Shown here one piece after another: positions 41,371-49,383 of a stretch of 64,000 nucleotides of DNA. The stretch comes from JACVRW01 sp963812915. Its GTDB lineage: Bacteria; Actinomycetota; Thermoleophilia; Solirubrobacterales; Thermoleophilaceae. The position numbers were made by a program, and so were the translations under genes. The stretch is taken from the NCBI GenBank assembly GCA_963812915.1, contig CAWEXB010000002.1:62001-126000 (forward strand), read 5' to 3'. Each line of letters begins with the position of its first letter. The first letter of the stretch is position 1. Under the pieces are notes generated by a model. It had not been told where the DNA came from. It made no database searches and was given only the letters and a program-made list of their open reading frames with translations.

Positions 41371-43896
41371 CTACGTCGGAGCGCCGCCGTCGCCGTCCGC
41401 GGACAGGTCCCCCTGGACCTGCGCAGCGGTGTCGGTTGAGGCCTCCATCACGAGGGCCACGGCGCTGACGCGATCGTCCTCGCGCAGGTTCATCACCCGC
41501 ACTCCCTGGGCCGGTCGGCCCTGCTTCGAGATGCCCCTGACGGCGGTTCGCTGGACCATGCCGTTCTGCGAGATGAACACCAGGTCGTGGTGCTCGCGGA
41601 CGATCAGCGCGCCGGCGAGGGCGCCCTTGCGCTCGGTCAGACCGATCGTCTTGACGCCCATCGTGCCGCGGCCCTTCACGGGGTACTCCTCGATCGCGGT
41701 GCGCTTGCCGAAGCCGCCGTCGGTGATCACGAGCAGCTCGGTGTCGGGTCGGACCACGTCCATGGCGAGCACGCGGTTGTCGCCGCGGTCGACGTTCATC
41801 CCCTTGACGCCGGCCGTGTCCCGACCCATTGGACGCACCTGGTCCTCGTTGAACCGCGCCGCCTGCCCGGAGCGGGAGACGATGATGATGTCGTCCTGAC
41901 CGCTCGTTCGGCGTACGGCCACGAGCTCGTCGTCCTCGCGGATACTGATCGCGATGATGCCGTCGGCCTTGATCGGGGTGTTGTAGGCACCGAACTCGGT
42001 CTTCTTGATCTGGCCCTTCCGCGTCGCGAAGACGAGGTACCGGCCCTCGTTGAACTCGCGCGTCGCCTGGACCGCCTGAACGCGCTCGCCCTCGCGCAGC
42101 GGCAGGATGTTCACCAGCGCCCGGCCCTTGGCGGTACGCGAGGCCTCGGGCAGCTCATAGACCTTCTGGCGGTAGACCTTCCCGCGGTTGGTGAAGAACA
42201 GGAGGTAGTCGTGAGTCGAGCACACGAAGAGGTGCTCGATGTAGTCCTCGTCCTTCATGTCCATCCCCATCACCCCGACGCCGCCGCGCTTCTGCTGCCG
42301 GTACGTGGCAAGCGGGAGCGACTTGATGTAGCCCGAGTGAGTGATTGCGATGACCATCTGCTGGTCGGCGATCAGGTCCTCGATGTCGATCTCGTCCTCG
42401 GAGTGGGTGATCTCGGTGCGCCGCTCGTCGCCGTAGCGCTCCTTGATCTCGAGGAGCTCCTCCTTGATCAGGCCCATGACCCGCGCCTCGTCGCCGAGGA
42501 TCTCCCGCAGCTCCTTGATTCGCTCGAGCACGTCGGCGTGCTCCTGCCTGATCTCGTTCGTCTGGAGAGCCGTCAGGCGCTGCAGGCGAAGGTCGAGGAT
42601 CGCCTGCGCCTGTACGCGGGACAGCTCGAAGCGCCCCATCAGCCCGTCGCGCGCCGTATCGGGATCGCGCGACCCTCGTATCAGCTCGATGACCTCGTCG
42701 ATGTTCGCGATCGCGACGAGCAGGCCCTCGAGGATGTGGAGCCGCGCCTCCTTCTCGCGCAGCTCGTACTTGGTGCGCCGGACGACGACGTCGCGCTGAT
42801 GGTCGACGTAGTTCTTGACGATCGGCAGCAGGCCGAGCGTGCGCGGCACGCCGTCGACCAGGGCCACCATGTTCACGCCGAAGGTCGTCTGAAGCGGAGT
42901 GTGCTTGTACAGCTTGTTGAGCACGACCTTCGGGATGGCGTCGCGCTTCAGCTCGATCACGAGGCGGATTCCCGTGCGGTCGGACTCGTCGCGCAGGTCC
43001 GAGATCTCCTTGAGTCGCCCGTTTTGGACCTGCTCCGCGATCTTCTTGATCAGGCCGCTCTCGTCGCCCCGTCCGTCGCCCTTCGCGACCTGATAGGGCA
43101 TCTCGGTGACGATGATCGCCTCCTTGCCCTGGCGCAGCGGCTCGATGTGCGCTCGCCCGCGAATCACCACCCGCCCGCGGCCGGTCTCGTAGGCCTCGCG
43201 GATACCACCGCGCCCGACGATGATCCCGCCGGTCGGGAAGTCGGGTCCCTTGACGTGCTTCATCAGGCCCTTGACGTCGACGTCGGGGTCGTCGATGTAG
43301 GCGACCGCGGCGTCGATCGCCTCGCCCAGATTGTGCGGCGGAATGTTGGTGGCCATCCCGACCGCGATTCCGGACGACCCATTGACGAGCAGATTCGGGA
43401 AGCGCGATGGGAGCACGAGCGGCTCCTGGCGCGATTCGTCGTAGTTCGGCCCGAACTCGACGGTATCCGCGTCGATGTCGCGCAGCATCTCGGTCGCGAG
43501 GCGCGCGAGACGCGCCTCGCTGTACCTCATCGCCGCGGGCGGATCGTTGTCGATCGACCCGAAGTTGCCCTGCGGATCGATGAGCGGATAGCGCATCGCG
43601 AAGTCCTGGCCGAGGCGCACCAGCGCGTCGTAGATCGCGGCGTCGCCGTGAGGATGGAACTGGCCCATCACGTCGCCAACCACGCGCGAGGACTTGCGGA
43701 ACGGCCGGTTCGGCTGAAGACCGGCCTCGTGCATCGAGAACAGGACGCGCCGGTGGACCGGCTTGAGGCCGTCGCGCACGTCCGGCAGAGCCCGGCCCAC
43801 GATCACGCTCATGGCGTAATCGAGATACGAGGAGCGCATCTCCTCCTCGAGGCCGCGTGGCTCGATGTTCCCGCCTGTCAGCTGATCGATGCTCAT
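41371..43896 (-). CDS. gyrA: DNA gyrase subunit A
   Basis: This 841-residue breakage-reunion subunit of gyrase introduces negative supercoils with GyrB. The N-terminus has LDYAMSVIVGRALPDVRDGLKPVHRR, and the catalytic Tyr lies in PPAAMRYSEARL. The C-terminal pinwheel contains QKRGGVG, a GyrA-box, which marks gyrase rather than topoisomerase IV. In the quinolone region HPHGDAAIYDA the position equal to E. coli Ser83 is Ala, as in mycobacteria, while the Asp87 equivalent is kept. It starts two bases after the gyrB stop. The C-terminal tail is acidic and Asp/Gly-rich. Confidence 0.97.
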   Translation of the reverse strand: MSIDQLTGGNIEPRGLEEEMRSSYLDYAMSVIVGRALPDVRDGLKPVHRRVLFSMHEAGLQPNRPFRKSSRVVGDVMGQFHPHGDAAIYDALVRLGQDFAMRYPLIDPQGNFGSIDNDPPAAMRYSEARLARLATEMLRDIDADTVEFGPNYDESRQEPLVLPSRFPNLLVNGSSGIAVGMATNIPPHNLGEAIDAAVAYIDDPDVDVKGLMKHVKGPDFPTGGIIVGRGGIREAYETGRGRVVIRGRAHIEPLRQGKEAIIVTEMPYQVAKGDGRGDESGLIKKIAEQVQNGRLKEISDLRDESDRTGIRLVIELKRDAIPKVVLNKLYKHTPLQTTFGVNMVALVDGVPRTLGLLPIVKNYVDHQRDVVVRRTKYELREKEARLHILEGLLVAIANIDEVIELIRGSRDPDTARDGLMGRFELSRVQAQAILDLRLQRLTALQTNEIRQEHADVLERIKELREILGDEARVMGLIKEELLEIKERYGDERRTEITHSEDEIDIEDLIADQQMVIAITHSGYIKSLPLATYRQQKRGGVGVMGMDMKDEDYIEHLFVCSTHDYLLFFTNRGKVYRQKVYELPEASRTAKGRALVNILPLREGERVQAVQATREFNEGRYLVFATRKGQIKKTEFGAYNTPIKADGIIAISIREDDELVAVRRTSGQDDIIIVSRSGQAARFNEDQVRPMGRDTAGVKGMNVDRGDNRVLAMDVVRPDTELLVITDGGFGKRTAIEEYPVKGRGTMGVKTIGLTERKGALAGALIVREHHDLVFISQNGMVQRTAVRGISKQGRPAQGVRVMNLREDDRVSAVALVMEASTDTAAQVQGDLSADGDGGAPT

Positions 43897-43898
43897 GG

Positions 43899-46436
43899 TC
43901 AGACGTCCAGGTTGGTCACTTCACGCGCGTGGCTCTCGATGAACTCGCGCCGCGGCTCGACGCTGTCTCCCATCAGCATCGAGAAGATCTGGTCGACGGC
44001 GCTCGCATCGTCGATCGTCACCTGCTGAAGAGTGCGCCGCTCGGGGTCCATCGTCGTGTCATAGAGCTGGTCGTAGTTCATCTCGCCCAGGCCCTTGAAG
44101 CGCTGTAGCGGCACGCCGTCGCGAGCGACCTCCAGCACCTTGCGGCGGAGCTCCTCGAACGACAGCGCTCGTGCGTCTCGCTTGCCGAGCACGACGTCGA
44201 AGGGCGGCGTGCCGGCGAGATCCTCGAGCTCCTTGTGGACCTTCACGAACCGCGCATATTCGGGCTTGGCGAACATCGCTCGGCGAAGCCGGTACGTCGC
44301 CGCGGTGCCGGTCTTGCGCTCGACGACCCGCGCGACGATCTCCATCGGGTCCGCCGACACCAGCTCGGTCTCGTGCGGCTCGCCTTCGGGGTCGTCCCCC
44401 TGCAACAGCGCGATGACCCCCTCGGGGTCCGTCAGCCCCGCGTCGAGGATCGCCGACTCCTCCAGGAACGTGATCGGATCGTGGCCGAACTCCGCCCGCA
44501 GTGCGGACGCCCAACCCTCGTACTGCTTCAGTAGCCGGCCGTACTTCTGCCACCGCGGGTGGGTCAGCGCGAAGCGCCTGCCGACTCGATCCGAGACCTC
44601 CATCTTCTCGAGCTTGTCGCGGAGCAGGACCTCCTCGAGCTCGGATTCCTTCTCGATGTAGACGTCCTTCTTGCCCGCCTTGACCTTGTAGAGCGGCGGC
44701 TTGGCAATGTAGACGTAGCCCGCGTCGATCAGCTCCGGCATCTCGCGGTAGAGGAAGGTGAGCACCAGCGTCCTGATGTGCGCCCCGTCGACGTCGGCGT
44801 CGGTCATCACCACCACCTTGTGGTAGCGCGCCTTCGAGAGGTCGAACTCCTCGCGGATCCCGGTGCCGATTGCCGTGATCAGGGCGCGGATCTCCTTGTT
44901 CGAGAGCACCTTGTCGATGCGGTTCTTCTCGACGTTGATGATCTTCCCGCGCAGCGGCAGGATGGCCTGGGTGTTGCGATCGCGGCCCTGCTTCGCCGAG
45001 CCGCCGGCGGAATCGCCCTCGACGATGAAGAGCTCCGCAAGAGCCGGGTCGCGTACCGAGCAGTCGGCGAGCTTGCCCGGCAGCGTCGAGTTCTCGAGCG
45101 CCGACTTGCGCCGCGTCAGGTCCCGGGCCTTGCGCGCCGCCTCGCGGGCACGGGCGGCATCCACGGTCTTCCGGACGATCCGGTTGGCGTCGGTCGGGTT
45201 CTCCTCGAGAAACTCCGCCAGGCCCCTATGGACGGCCGCCTGAACGAAGCCCTCCACCGGCGGGTTGCCGAGCTTCGTCTTCGTCTGGCCCTCGAACTGA
45301 GGGTCGCGGATCTTCACCGAGATGATCGCGGTGAGTCCCTCGCGCACGTCCTCGCCCTGGAGGTTTGGATCCTTCTCCTTCAGCTCGCCCTTCCCGCGCG
45401 CATAGTTGTTCACCGTGCGCGTCAGCGCCGAGCGGAAGCCGGACAAGTGGGTGCCACCCTCGTGCGTGTTGATGTTGTTGGCGAAGGAGAGAAGCGCCTC
45501 CTGGTAGGAGTTGTTCCACTGGAGGGCGATCTCGACCTCACCGATGTCGCTGGAGTCCTCGACGTAGACGATCTTCGAGTGAAGCGGCTCGCGCGTGCCC
45601 TGCCCGTGCAGGTACTTGACGAAGTCGACGATGCCGCCGTCGTACTGGAAGCTGGTCTCGAAGCGCTCGCCGCGCTCGTCGCGGAAGTCGATCTTCAGGC
45701 CCTTCGTGAGAAAGGCCATCTCGCGGAAGCGCTGCTCGAGGACCGTGCGGTCGTACTCGATCGTCTCGAAGATCTCGAGGTCGGGCAGGAAGCTGATGCT
45801 CGTTCCGCGGCGATCGGTCTTCGAGCCCCTCTCGAGCTCCCCGACCGGCACCCCACGCTCGTACGTCTGAGTCCACTCGTATCCGTCGCGCCAGACCGAC
45901 AGCTGTAGGGACTCGGAGAGTGCGTTGACGACTGACACGCCCACGCCGTGGAGACCACCCGAGACCTTGTAGCCGCCACCGTCGCCGAACTTGCCGCCCG
46001 CATGCAGCACCGTCAGCACGACCTCGGCGGCCGGGCGACCCTCCTTCTCCATCGTGTCGACGGGGATACCGCGGCCGTTGTCGGTAACCGTGACGCCGTT
46101 GTCGGGGTGGATGACGATCTCGACGTGGTCGGCCTCGCCCGCCAGCGCCTCGTCGACGGAGTTGTCGACCACCTCGTAGATCAGGTGATGGAGCCCGCGG
46201 GCGCCGGTGGAGCCGATGTACATGCCCGGGCGCTTGCGGACGGCCTCGAGGCCCTCCAGGACGGTGATGTCCTGTGCGTCATAGCTGGCGTTGCCGGGCT
46301 GCCCGTCGCGAGCGCCCTGGCCTGCATCTCCGCCTCGACCCGCCGCGCTACCGGCCTTCTCTCCGGCCGGCTCCTCCTTCCTCGGGACCCCGTCCGCCCT
46401 GCCCTTCTGCTCGCCGTTATCGGACTTCCTCGCCAA
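43899..46436 (-). CDS. gyrB: DNA gyrase subunit B, long form
   Basis: This 845-residue ATPase subunit starts at TTG (46436) with AAGGAAGG six bases before it. A charged, low-complexity N-terminal extension of about 60 residues comes first. The GHKL ATPase domain follows (VRKRPGMYIGSTGARGLHHL, DNGRGIPVD, GLHGVGVSVVNAL), then the TOPRIM region (EGDSAGGSAKQGRDR, MTDADVDGAHI). About 165 residues are inserted between the TOPRIM core and FKGLGEMN (from about DKLEKMEVSDRVG). That insert is typical of E. coli-type GyrB and absent from mycobacterial and Bacillus GyrB. It forms an operon with gyrA and sits at the origin. Confidence 0.96.
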   Translation of the reverse strand: MARKSDNGEQKGRADGVPRKEEPAGEKAGSAAGRGGDAGQGARDGQPGNASYDAQDITVLEGLEAVRKRPGMYIGSTGARGLHHLIYEVVDNSVDEALAGEADHVEIVIHPDNGVTVTDNGRGIPVDTMEKEGRPAAEVVLTVLHAGGKFGDGGGYKVSGGLHGVGVSVVNALSESLQLSVWRDGYEWTQTYERGVPVGELERGSKTDRRGTSISFLPDLEIFETIEYDRTVLEQRFREMAFLTKGLKIDFRDERGERFETSFQYDGGIVDFVKYLHGQGTREPLHSKIVYVEDSSDIGEVEIALQWNNSYQEALLSFANNINTHEGGTHLSGFRSALTRTVNNYARGKGELKEKDPNLQGEDVREGLTAIISVKIRDPQFEGQTKTKLGNPPVEGFVQAAVHRGLAEFLEENPTDANRIVRKTVDAARAREAARKARDLTRRKSALENSTLPGKLADCSVRDPALAELFIVEGDSAGGSAKQGRDRNTQAILPLRGKIINVEKNRIDKVLSNKEIRALITAIGTGIREEFDLSKARYHKVVVMTDADVDGAHIRTLVLTFLYREMPELIDAGYVYIAKPPLYKVKAGKKDVYIEKESELEEVLLRDKLEKMEVSDRVGRRFALTHPRWQKYGRLLKQYEGWASALRAEFGHDPITFLEESAILDAGLTDPEGVIALLQGDDPEGEPHETELVSADPMEIVARVVERKTGTAATYRLRRAMFAKPEYARFVKVHKELEDLAGTPPFDVVLGKRDARALSFEELRRKVLEVARDGVPLQRFKGLGEMNYDQLYDTTMDPERRTLQQVTIDDASAVDQIFSMLMGDSVEPRREFIESHAREVTNLDV

Positions 46437-46453
46437 ACGTTTCCTTCCTTAGG

Positions 46454-46474
46454 GCGGCCGCTCTCCGCGGCCGC
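46454..46474 (-). repeat. GCGGCCGC inverted repeat in the gyrB leader
   Basis: Two copies of GCGGCCGC, each itself palindromic, lie 5 bases apart just upstream of the gyrB ribosome-binding site. The RNA could form an 8-bp GC hairpin that influences translation or transcript stability. Both are also NotI sites. Confidence 0.5.
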
Positions 46475-46582
46475 TCGCACCATGAGAAACCCCGACGCCG
46501 CGCCGCCTGAAGCACGGGCCGGGGCGGTACTTGAGACCGCCGTCAATGGTAGCAGGCTACCCCCCCGCTCGGACGTTGTGGA

Positions 46583-46611
46583 GTGTTACAAAATACCCGC
46601 AAATCCCGCAA
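46583..46611 (-). promoter_or_regulatory. Candidate gyrB promoter in an AT-rich patch
   Basis: On the minus strand TTGCGG (46611-46606) and TAACAC (46588-46583) are 17 bases apart, a normal -35/-10 arrangement. They lie in the most AT-rich patch of the 211-base gap between DUF721 and gyrB. Transcription would start near 46575, giving a leader of about 140 bases. Confidence 0.4.
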
Positions 46612-46647
46612 AAACAGTACCGTGCGGCGCCGCGGAGACCGGCACCG

Positions 46648-47010
46648 TCAGGAACGGTTCGGCCCTGAACCGATCACGAACCGCAGCCTGGTCACCCGAG
46701 CTGCGTGATCGACACCCGCGCGAGCGTTGAGACGCGCAACCAGATCGGGCGCGAGCAGCTCCAGCTCCGCGGCCCAGACCGCGGACTCACAGGCTACCGT
46801 CACGATCCCGTCTCGCTCGGCCACCGGCGCCGCGGAAGCCGCCAGCGAACTGCCCGCTATCTCGGGCCACGCCGCCTGAACCTCGGCGAGGAGGGTCGCC
46901 GGGGCGGCGGCGCGGACGACCTGCTCCAGCACGGCCGAGAGGGGGCGCGGACCCAGTCGCCTCACGATGGTCCCGACCCGGTCAAGCCGGGAGCCCCAAA
47001 GCGGGGACAC
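46648..47010 (-). CDS. DUF721 (DciA-like) protein
   Basis: The start is GTG at 47010, just after the recF stop; the frame is open further upstream but would overlap recF. The 120-residue protein carries the DUF721 pattern: IVRRLGPRPLSAVLEQVVR, AAWPEIAG, DGIVTVACESAVWAAELELLAPDLVARLN, and a basic C-terminus. DciA, the characterised member of DUF721, loads the replicative helicase in bacteria that lack DnaC/DnaI. Position between recF and gyrB is the standard actinobacterial one. Membership is clear, but the loader role here is inferred. Confidence 0.82.
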   Translation of the reverse strand: MSPLWGSRLDRVGTIVRRLGPRPLSAVLEQVVRAAAPATLLAEVQAAWPEIAGSSLAASAAPVAERDGIVTVACESAVWAAELELLAPDLVARLNARAGVDHAARVTRLRFVIGSGPNRS

Positions 47011-47026
47011 TGCATCCCCAGGCCGG

Positions 47027-48151
47027 TCACGCCGCGACCGCCCTCGGGCCACCCACGATCGCGCCGTTCTCCACCCGGACCAGTTCGCCGCCGGCGAGCG
47101 CCGTACCCGGCACGTGCTCGGCCTCGGTCGCCGTGACGATCGCCTGCCCACCCTCCCGGAGCAGCTCGGCCAACAGCTCGCGTCGCTCCCGATCGAGCTC
47201 GGACATGACGTCGTCGAGCAGCATCACCGGGGGCCGGTCGCGGCGCTCGGCCAGAAGTCTGCGCTCCGCGAAGAGCAGCGCCAGCAGCGCCATCCGCTGC
47301 TGGCCCTGCGAGCCGTAAGCGCGGAGCGAGTTGCCGTCCAGAAGGAGCGACACCTCGTCGCGATGGGGACCGTGGCCGGTGAAGCCGCGGTCGAGGTCGG
47401 CTTCCCGTCTCTCGAGGAGCTCCGCCGCCAGGCCGCGGGCATCGGTCGCCTCGGAGCGCGGGCGGTAGCGGAGCTCCGCGCGTCCGGACAAGCCGAGTCG
47501 CTCCGCGAGGAGCCCGAAGGGTCCCCGCAGTCCGTCCACCACTTCGCGGCGATCCTCCATCAGCTGAATGCCATACCGAGCGAGCTCGGCATCCCAGGCG
47601 TCGAGCGCATCCGGCCTCACCAGCCGGTTCCTGATGCGCGCGATCAGCGCGTTGCGCTGGGCGAGCGCCTTCGAATACGCCGCACGGGCCTCCCCGCGGG
47701 CGGGCCACAGCGCGGCCACCACGCGGTCGAGGTGCGCGCGACGGCCGGCGGGCGCCCCCTTCACCAGCTCCAAGCGCTCCGGCAGGAACACGCTCATGAG
47801 TGGCCGAGCCTCGACGCCCACGAGGCTGTCCACGGGAGCGCCGTCCACCCGCAAGCGCTTCGGCTCCCCAGGCTCGAACCCCACCTCGATGCGGTGGTCG
47901 CTCTCTTCGTCGGCGCTGTCGAGGACGACCCGCGTCACCCCGGCGCCGCGGCGCACCAGCTCACGGTCGGTCGCGGTCCGCGGCGAGCGGCCGGTGCAAC
48001 CAAAGTAGATGGCCTCGAGCAGGTTGCTCTTCCCGGCGCCGTTGGCGCCGGCTACCACGGTCAGCTCCGGACCCAGCTGGACCTCGCCCTCTGCGTAGTT
48101 GCGGAAGTCCGTGACCCCGAGGCGCGTCACCCTGAGCGGGGTTCGCCCCAT
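47027..48151 (-). CDS. recF: DNA replication and repair protein RecF
   Basis: This 374-residue SMC-like ATPase helps load RecA at gaps. It has Walker A GANGAGKSNLLEAI near residue 34, a central coiled region, the signature segment YGSQGQQRMALLALLFAE, and Walker B PPVMLLDDVMSELD. Its N-terminus VTRLGVTDFRNY is typical of RecF. The gene starts 9 bases after dnaN and is followed by DUF721. Confidence 0.95.
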   Translation of the reverse strand: MGRTPLRVTRLGVTDFRNYAEGEVQLGPELTVVAGANGAGKSNLLEAIYFGCTGRSPRTATDRELVRRGAGVTRVVLDSADEESDHRIEVGFEPGEPKRLRVDGAPVDSLVGVEARPLMSVFLPERLELVKGAPAGRRAHLDRVVAALWPARGEARAAYSKALAQRNALIARIRNRLVRPDALDAWDAELARYGIQLMEDRREVVDGLRGPFGLLAERLGLSGRAELRYRPRSEATDARGLAAELLERREADLDRGFTGHGPHRDEVSLLLDGNSLRAYGSQGQQRMALLALLFAERRLLAERRDRPPVMLLDDVMSELDRERRELLAELLREGGQAIVTATEAEHVPGTALAGGELVRVENGAIVGGPRAVAA

Positions 48152-48160
48152 CCCATCTCC

Positions 48161-49273
48161 TCACACGTTCAGGCGAATCGGCATCACGAGGTACAGGAAG
48201 CCGGGGCCGTCGTCCCCCGACTCAATCAACCCGGGCCGCAGCGGGCTGATCAGCTTCAGCACGAGTTCCTCCGATTCTGCGCTCTCGAGGCCGTCGCGGA
48301 AGAACTCGGGGTTGAAACCGATCTCGAGCGGCTCGCCGCTGAACGGCACGGGCAGGGACTCGTTCGCCTCGCCCACGTCAGGCGTCTGTGCCGATACGTC
48401 CAGGGTGCCTTCCGAGAAGCGCAGCCGGAGCGGAGCGTTCTTCTGCGCCAGCAGCCCGACACGGCGCACGACCTCGAGCAGCTCGTCGCGCCTGACCCGC
48501 AGCTCGTGCTCGTACGATTCGGGGAGCAGCTGCTGGTAGTTCGGGAAGCGGCCCTCTACGAGGCGTGACGACAACACCACGTCGTCGACCGTGAACACGA
48601 CCTGGTTCTCGAGCGACGCCACGCCAATGCTGTCCGCGTCGCTGCTGCTCGCGATACGGCCGAGCTCTTGAAGGGTCCGAGCGGGAACGTTCGCCTCCAG
48701 CGACCCGCCGAGCTCTGAGTCGAGCAGCGTCTCCTTGACGCTCAGGCGGTAAGAGTCCGTCGCGACCATTCGCAGGTCGCGTTCGCTCGCGGTCACGAGA
48801 ACGCCGGTGAGGTGGGGACGCGTCTCGTCGCGTGAGGCCGCCCGAGCCACTCGGAAGATGGTGTCGACGAACGCGTCCGCGGGCACCGTGAGCGCACCCT
48901 CATCGGGCGCCTCCGGCAGCCTGGGAAAGTCCTCGGGTGGCAGCGTACGAAGGTGGAACCGCGCGGAGCCACTGACGAGCTCCACATCCTGCTGCGCGCT
49001 GCGGTACTCGAGTGTCAACTCGTCCTGTGGAAGCGACCGGACTACGTCCAGAAGCAGACGCCCGGGAACGACAGCTACGCCCGGCGAAGTCTCGCTCACC
49101 TCGAGTCCGACGCGCAGTCCGAGCTCCATGTCGGTCGCTTGAAGCTCCGCTCGTCCATCCTCGACACGAAGGAGAACGCCGGAGAGCGTTTGAATCGCAC
49201 TTCGGGCGGAAGCGCCGCGCACGGCTATGCCGAGGCGGCTGAGGAACGTTTCACGGGAAACGGTGAGCTTCAA
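48161..49273 (-). CDS. dnaN: DNA polymerase III sliding clamp (beta subunit)
   Basis: The start is called at TTG 49273, giving LKLTVSRETFLSRLG, the standard DnaN N-terminus, and 370 residues. An ATG at 49387 overlapping the dnaA stop would add 38 Ser/Thr-rich residues. Those codons (ACA, GAA, TCA, CAA) are quite unlike the GC-ending codons of this genome, so they look non-coding. Three clamp domains are visible, with TLSGVLLRV, ATDSYRLSVKE, LVEGRFPNYQQLLPE, and the C-terminal YLVMPIRL. The clamp binds polymerase and many DNA-processing partners. The 5' end contains a parS-like site at codons VSRET. Confidence 0.93.
   Translation of the reverse strand: MKLTVSRETFLSRLGIAVRGASARSAIQTLSGVLLRVEDGRAELQATDMELGLRVGLEVSETSPGVAVVPGRLLLDVVRSLPQDELTLEYRSAQQDVELVSGSARFHLRTLPPEDFPRLPEAPDEGALTVPADAFVDTIFRVARAASRDETRPHLTGVLVTASERDLRMVATDSYRLSVKETLLDSELGGSLEANVPARTLQELGRIASSSDADSIGVASLENQVVFTVDDVVLSSRLVEGRFPNYQQLLPESYEHELRVRRDELLEVVRRVGLLAQKNAPLRLRFSEGTLDVSAQTPDVGEANESLPVPFSGEPLEIGFNPEFFRDGLESAESEELVLKLISPLRPGLIESGDDGPGFLYLVMPIRLNV
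49248..49261. promoter_or_regulatory. parS-like site in the 5' end of dnaN
   Basis: GTTTCACGGGAAAC differs by one base from the 14-bp parS core GTTTCACGTGAAAC. It lies within codons VSRET of dnaN. ParB is encoded 5.7 kb away. Origin-proximal parS sites inside dnaN and rsmG are a common arrangement. Confidence 0.6.
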
Positions 49274-49383
49274 CTGGTGCTGCCTATCTGAGATCGTTGT
49301 TGTAGGGGCTGTGGAGGAGTTGATATCTCGGGTTGGCTCTGCTGTGGAGCCGGATTCATGTTGTGGGGAAGTTGTTGATTCTG
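49274..49383. other. dnaA-dnaN spacer, candidate replication origin element
   Basis: The 110-base gap between dnaA and the TTG start of dnaN is markedly less GC-rich than its surroundings. It holds three co-oriented DnaA-box-like sequences (minus strand): TTCCCCACA near 49370-49362, GGCTCCACA near 49351-49343, and TCCTCCACA near 49318-49310. Each keeps the CCACA core but differs from TTGTCCACA in two or three positions. In Streptomyces and Mycobacterium the origin lies in this same gap. It is shorter than those origins, so other boxes may lie in the dnaA upstream region. Confidence 0.4.

Noticed and set aside
41587..44028. Long plus-strand open frame (813 codons) opposite gyrA
   Set aside because: It mirrors gyrA codon structure in high-GC DNA and shows no protein-family features.
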